Shown: one piece after another, positions 37,645-40,908 of the stretch
Layout of the letters: every line of letters starts with the position of its first letter
Numbering within the stretch: position 1 is the stretch's first letter
Virus record (IMG/VR): IMGVR_UViG_3300022842_000027
Span: 1-40,908 of that record
Strand: one strand, 5' to 3'
DNA: 40,908 nt
From: a virus
Notes under the pieces: model-generated
Databases searched by the model: none
Seen by the model: only the letters and a program-made list of their open reading frames with translations
What the model was told of the DNA's origin: nothing
Position numbers and translations under genes: made by a program

Positions 37645-38604
37645 ATGCAACAGGCACAAATAAACACTGCCAGAGACGAAAAAATGGTAGAGATGGATAC
37701 TTCAGGTGATGATGTTGAAATAATATTAGATTCAAAAGAAAATAATGTTATTCAATCAGATCCTTATGAAGCTGTCAAAACAAACGAAGTAGAACCTTTA
37801 TCACCTAGGGTAGAAGAGGAACCAGCTCAACAAAAAGAAGAGCTAGAAGACTATTCAACTGGTGTTAAAAAAAGAATTGATAAGCTAACTTTTAAATTAA
37901 GAGAAGCCGAAAGAGAAAGACAGGCTGCTCTTGATTATGCAACAAATGTGCAAAGGGAATTATCAGATAGCAAAAGAAAATACATTGACGTAGACAAAGG
38001 TTATATGTCTGAAAGTGAAGTTAGAAACAAAATGGCTTCTGATTTGGCTAGACAAAATCTTATTCAAGCTAGAGAAAATGGAGACTTCAATAAAGAAGAA
38101 GAGGCTCGTCAATCTTTAACAAAATTAGATTTAGAATCTGAAAGAATCAGAGTTACTAAAACTAAAAAAGAACGTGAATACGAGGAAACTTCAAAAGAAC
38201 TTGATATGCAACAAGCGCAATATCAAGCTGCTATGCAACAGCAACAGCAACAACCTCGTCCTTCACAAAAAGCTATCTCATGGGCTGAAAGGAACTCTTG
38301 GTTCAATTCTGACCCTGATAAGACCGATTTAGCCAAAAGAGTACATCGTGGTTTAGTAGCAGAAGGATTTGACACTGAATCAGATGAGTACTATGATGAA
38401 TTAACTAAAAGAGTTAGTGATAAGTTTCCGTCAGCAATAGCTGAGGATCAGGCGACTAGAAGAGGCACTTACGTCCAACCCGTTTCTTCTGCAACAAGGT
38501 CTGCAACCACTGGACGCAACAAATCTGTCAGGTTATCTCCTAGTCAGGTAAAAATAGCGAAAAAGCTAGGGGTTCCCTTAACTGAGTACGCTAAATATGT
38601 ATAG
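37645..38604 (+). CDS. Scaffolding protein
   Basis: 319 aa, acidic N-terminus then long coiled coil (GVKKRIDKLTFKLREAERER; then KTKKEREYEETSKELDMQQA), a polyglutamine run near residue 200 and a C-terminal basic region (SPSQVKIAKKLGVPLTEYAK). The all-helical, charged composition and position before the capsid gene identify it as a procapsid scaffold. It is lost during maturation. Strong RBS GGGAGG. Confidence 0.8.
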   Translation: MQQAQINTARDEKMVEMDTSGDDVEIILDSKENNVIQSDPYEAVKTNEVEPLSPRVEEEPAQQKEELEDYSTGVKKRIDKLTFKLREAERERQAALDYATNVQRELSDSKRKYIDVDKGYMSESEVRNKMASDLARQNLIQARENGDFNKEEEARQSLTKLDLESERIRVTKTKKEREYEETSKELDMQQAQYQAAMQQQQQQPRPSQKAISWAERNSWFNSDPDKTDLAKRVHRGLVAEGFDTESDEYYDELTKRVSDKFPSAIAEDQATRRGTYVQPVSSATRSATTGRNKSVRLSPSQVKIAKKLGVPLTEYAKYV

Positions 38605-38613
38605 GAGTGAAAA

Positions 38614-39096
38614 ATGACAGAAGATAGTAAAATGAAAACACCAAGAAGTGCACAAACAAGGGAAACTGAAGCTTCACTGAAGCCTTGGTCTCCACCATCA
38701 CAATTAGATGCTCCGCCGTGCCCTAATGGATTTAGGCAACGTTGGATAAGGGAACGTATTAATGGAATCGATGATTCTAAAAATATTAATGCGAAATTAC
38801 GTGAAGGATGGGAATTAGTGAGAGCAGATGCTTACCCTGATTCCGCATACAGCGTATACACCGGATCCAGCCCAACCTTTAAGGGTGTCATTAGTGTAGG
38901 CGACTTGCTATTAGCAAGAATGCCCGAAGTAACTGCAAAGCAAAGAGATGCTTATTTTAAGAAAAAGACTTCAGATCAAACTGAGGCTTGGGAAACAGAT
39001 GCTTTGAGAGATCAACACCCATCAATGCCTATGAATGTCGATAGGCAGAACAATGTGACTTTAGGCGGCAACAGAAATAAAAAATCTGATAACTAA
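38614..39096 (+). CDS. Conserved head-module protein, 160 aa
   Basis: Central block W-x-PPSQLDAPPCPNGFRQRW, then IRERINGIDDSKNI and KLREGWELVRADAYPD, recognised as recurring between scaffold and capsid genes in marine phages. A middle hydrophobic stretch (FKGVISVGDLLLARMPEV) precedes a polar C-terminus. It may be a head assembly or scaffold partner. RBS AGGAG. No enzyme motif. Confidence 0.7.
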   Translation: MTEDSKMKTPRSAQTRETEASLKPWSPPSQLDAPPCPNGFRQRWIRERINGIDDSKNINAKLREGWELVRADAYPDSAYSVYTGSSPTFKGVISVGDLLLARMPEVTAKQRDAYFKKKTSDQTEAWETDALRDQHPSMPMNVDRQNNVTLGGNRNKKSDN

Positions 39097-39120
39097 AGTT
39101 TAAACTAAAGGAGTAAGAAC

Positions 39121-39699
39121 ATGGCAAATATGAGTGGAAACTTCGGTCTTCGCGCTATTCAGCAAATGGGTTCTGCGTACAATTCAAGTGGTACAAATGA
39201 ATACGCAATTGCTAATGGCGAAGGCTCTGCTTTATTTCAAGGCGATCCCGTTACCCTAGTGGCTAACGGTAATATCGATATTGGTTCTACTGCTGGTGCA
39301 GAACTTATTGGCGTTTTTAATGGTTGTTTTTATACTGATCCAACTACACAAAAGCCGACTTGGATGAATTATTATCCAGGTAGCATCGCAGCAGATGATA
39401 TCATTGCATACGTCTTTGATGACCCAAACAAGCAGTTTGAGGTCAAAATTGACGATACAAATGGCGGTCAAGCACAAGTAGGATCTAATGCTAACATTGC
39501 AACATATTCAGCGGGAAGTACCATTAATGGTATCTCGAATGTTGCTTTAGATGGTGGTAGTTTTACTACAGATGCAGCCGCTAATTTAAGGGTTGTAAGA
39601 CTTTCCAAGGATGTTGAAAATAGCGACTACACAGCCGCTAATGCAAGCATTGTTGTTAAGATTAACTTACATGCCTTATCAGATACAACAGGAATATAG
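39121..39699 (+). CDS. Probable capsid decoration / virion protein, 192 aa
   Basis: Beta-rich and acidic (MANMSGNFGLRAIQQMGSAY; FQGDPVTLVANGNIDIG), with Ser/Asn/Gly-rich loops and no charged coiled coils, directly before the major capsid gene. It resembles small phage head-decoration or adaptor proteins that bind the capsid after expansion. RBS AAAGGAG. Identification is by position and composition. Confidence 0.65.
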   Translation: MANMSGNFGLRAIQQMGSAYNSSGTNEYAIANGEGSALFQGDPVTLVANGNIDIGSTAGAELIGVFNGCFYTDPTTQKPTWMNYYPGSIAADDIIAYVFDDPNKQFEVKIDDTNGGQAQVGSNANIATYSAGSTINGISNVALDGGSFTTDAAANLRVVRLSKDVENSDYTAANASIVVKINLHALSDTTGI

Positions 39700-39710
39700 G
39701 AGGTTAAACT

Positions 39711-40619
39711 ATGGCTATATCAAGAAGTCAACTCGTTAAAGAGTTAGAGCCCGGTTTGAATGCACTATTCGGCCTGGAGTACGCACGTTATGACAACCAA
39801 GCAGCACAAATTTTTGAAACAGAATCTTCTGATCGTGCATTCGAAGAAGAAGTAATGTTATCAGGATTTGCTAATGCTAGAGTAAAGCCTGAAGGTAGCT
39901 CAATCGTTTACGATTCAGCAAATGAAACCTTCACTGCTCGTTACACACATGAAACAATCGCACTTGCATTTGCAGTAACAGAAGAAGCTGTCGAAGATAA
40001 TCTTTATGACAGAATCTCAGCTCGTTACACAAAAGCACTTGCTCGTTCCATGGCAAACACCAAACAGGTGAAAGGCGCAAACGTTTTAAACAACGGTTTT
40101 GACAACGCTTTCGCTGGTGGTGACGGTGTGGCTTTATTATCAGACGCCCATCCAACAGTTGGTGGAGGACCGCTTAGAAATGAGCTATCAACTCCAGCTG
40201 ACTTGAATGAAGTATCTTTAGAGCAATCATTGATTGATATCTCAGCTTTCATCGACGAAAGAGGACTATTAATTGCTGCTCAAGGAAGAAAACTTATTAT
40301 TCCACCAGCATTACAGTTTGTCGCTGACAGATTAATGGAATCAGCTTTAAGAGTTGGTACCGCTGACAATGACATTAATGCTATTAAGAATATGGGTATG
40401 ATTCCTGAAGGTTATGTAGTGAATAACTACTTAACTGACACAGATGCTTTCTTCATCAAAACAGACGTTCCTAACGGTTTCAAACACTTTGTAAGAAGCC
40501 CAATTAGAACTTCTATGGAAGGTGATTTTGACACTGGAAACGTTAGATATAAAGCGAGAGAGAGATATTCTTTTGGATTCTCAGATCCTCGTTGTGTATT
40601 TGGCTCACCAGGTGCATAA
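39711..40619 (+). CDS. Major capsid protein
   Basis: 302 aa, RBS AGGAGG. The start MAISRSQLVKELEPGLNALF resembles Mu-gpT/HK97-type capsid proteins; the middle TARYTHETIALAFAVTEEAV and the P-domain-like ANTKQVKGANVLNNGFDNAF support it. Its own downstream terminator, strong RBS and position after scaffold and decoration genes fit a highly expressed coat protein. The HK97 fold is inferred from family style. Confidence 0.85.
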   Translation: MAISRSQLVKELEPGLNALFGLEYARYDNQAAQIFETESSDRAFEEEVMLSGFANARVKPEGSSIVYDSANETFTARYTHETIALAFAVTEEAVEDNLYDRISARYTKALARSMANTKQVKGANVLNNGFDNAFAGGDGVALLSDAHPTVGGGPLRNELSTPADLNEVSLEQSLIDISAFIDERGLLIAAQGRKLIIPPALQFVADRLMESALRVGTADNDINAIKNMGMIPEGYVVNNYLTDTDAFFIKTDVPNGFKHFVRSPIRTSMEGDFDTGNVRYKARERYSFGFSDPRCVFGSPGA

Positions 40620-40641
40620 GCGTAATCATAAATAATCTTTT

Positions 40642-40669
40642 AAAGGGCGCTTTACTGCGCCCTTTTTTT
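40642..40669 (+). terminator. Strong intrinsic terminator after the capsid gene
   Basis: AAAGGGCGC and GCGCCCTTT form a perfect stem around TTTACT, with a run of seven T (40663-40669). It ends the head operon. Confidence 0.95.
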
Positions 40670-40707
40670 ATTCTATAACTTAAACTACAAGCATTAATTA
40701 ACACTTA

Positions 40708-40765
40708 GATACATACGACTGAGCTTGTCAGACGGTATAGAGACTATGTATCGAAAGGTCTATAC
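40708..40765 (+). promoter_or_regulatory. Interleaved inverted repeats in the 5' region of the next virion gene
   Basis: GATACATA (40708-40715) pairs with TATGTATC (40745-40752), and GTATAGA (40735-40741) pairs with TCTATAC (40759-40765). The arms interleave A-B-A'-B', the topology of an H-type pseudoknot or of two mutually exclusive hairpins. The strong RBS AAGGAGG follows. It may be a structured leader or an overlapping operator. Confidence 0.5.
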
Positions 40766-40782
40766 AACCAAGGAGGTTTACT

Positions 40783-40908
40783 ATGGCAAATACTACATTC
40801 TCAGGACCAGTCCGATCGGAAAATGGTTTTGAATCAATAACAACAAATACAACAACAGGTACTGTAACAACTAACGCTACTTACGGAACAAGTATCACAG
40901 GTGGTGTT
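40783..40908 (+). CDS. Virion structural protein, 3' truncated
   Basis: The first 42 codons of a gene with RBS AAGGAGG: MANTTFSGPVRSENGFESIT then a Thr-rich stretch. The MANTTFSGPVRS-NGF start is familiar from virion proteins following the capsid gene in marine podovirus-like genomes. It continues past the window edge; if the genome is circularly permuted it leads toward the tail genes and the left edge. Confidence 0.7.
   Translation, partial: MANTTFSGPVRSENGFESITTNTTTGTVTTNATYGTSITGGV

Noticed and set aside
1-40908. Integrase, attachment site or prophage boundary
   Set aside because: No recombinase motifs, no repressor of CI type and no host-like flanking genes; direct repeats found are short and intragenic or intergenic.

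Overview
The window is almost all of an AT-rich, tightly packed tailed-phage genome. It is read mostly on the + strand and is cut at both ends inside virion genes. The family mix points to an uncultured marine podovirus-like phage of an AT-rich gram-negative (perhaps alphaproteobacterial) host: P22-like portal and tail-hub proteins, family A DNA polymerase, archaeo-eukaryotic-type primase, phage GroES and a SAR11-phage-like gene style. The host and the podovirus label are inferences. No integrase, repressor, phage RNA polymerase or tRNA gene was recognised.

Layout. 1-11.4 kb: tail hub, small virion and membrane proteins, an inverted glycosyltransferase, large probable internal/ejection proteins, a T4-type lysozyme and small basic proteins. 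11.4-19.9 kb: replication, with an inverted SNF2-type ATPase, a probable ssDNA-binding protein, an AEP primase, a UvrD-like helicase and DNA polymerase A with Leu at the Escherichia coli 762 position. 19.9-24.8 kb: about fifteen tiny genes, including a ribbon-helix-helix protein, an exported Cys peptide, two overlapping metallothionein-like Cys peptides, Lys-rich peptides and a zinc metallopeptidase. 25-29 kb: packaging and accessory region, with the terminase small subunit, two tandem PD-(D/E)XK nuclease-fold genes, then about 2.7 kb of sparse coding sequence, then the terminase large subunit. 30.5-40.9 kb: head module, with a 951-aa polyvalent-type protein, portal, 3-TM holin, methyltransferase, GroES, scaffold, decoration protein and major capsid protein.

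The 26-29 kb stretch is the most unusual part. It holds 16 same-strand copies of TCCATT (11 as CTCCATT), two perfect DnaA boxes inside near-duplicate promoter modules, a family of sigma70-like promoters with exactly 16-bp spacers, strong hairpin terminators, and a roughly 420-nt transcript candidate (27342-27761) that can fold into many stems. It looks like a combined origin, packaging and early-transcription region, possibly with an undescribed structured RNA. Several genes appear leaderless: a -10 box lies exactly 6 nt before the ATG and there is no Shine-Dalgarno.

The genes work together as follows. TerS, TerL, portal, scaffold and capsid build and fill heads. The gp10-like hub and the internal proteins form the tail and ejection apparatus. 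Primase, SSB-like protein, helicases and Pol A copy the DNA. Lysozyme and holin, encoded about 25 kb apart, lyse the cell.
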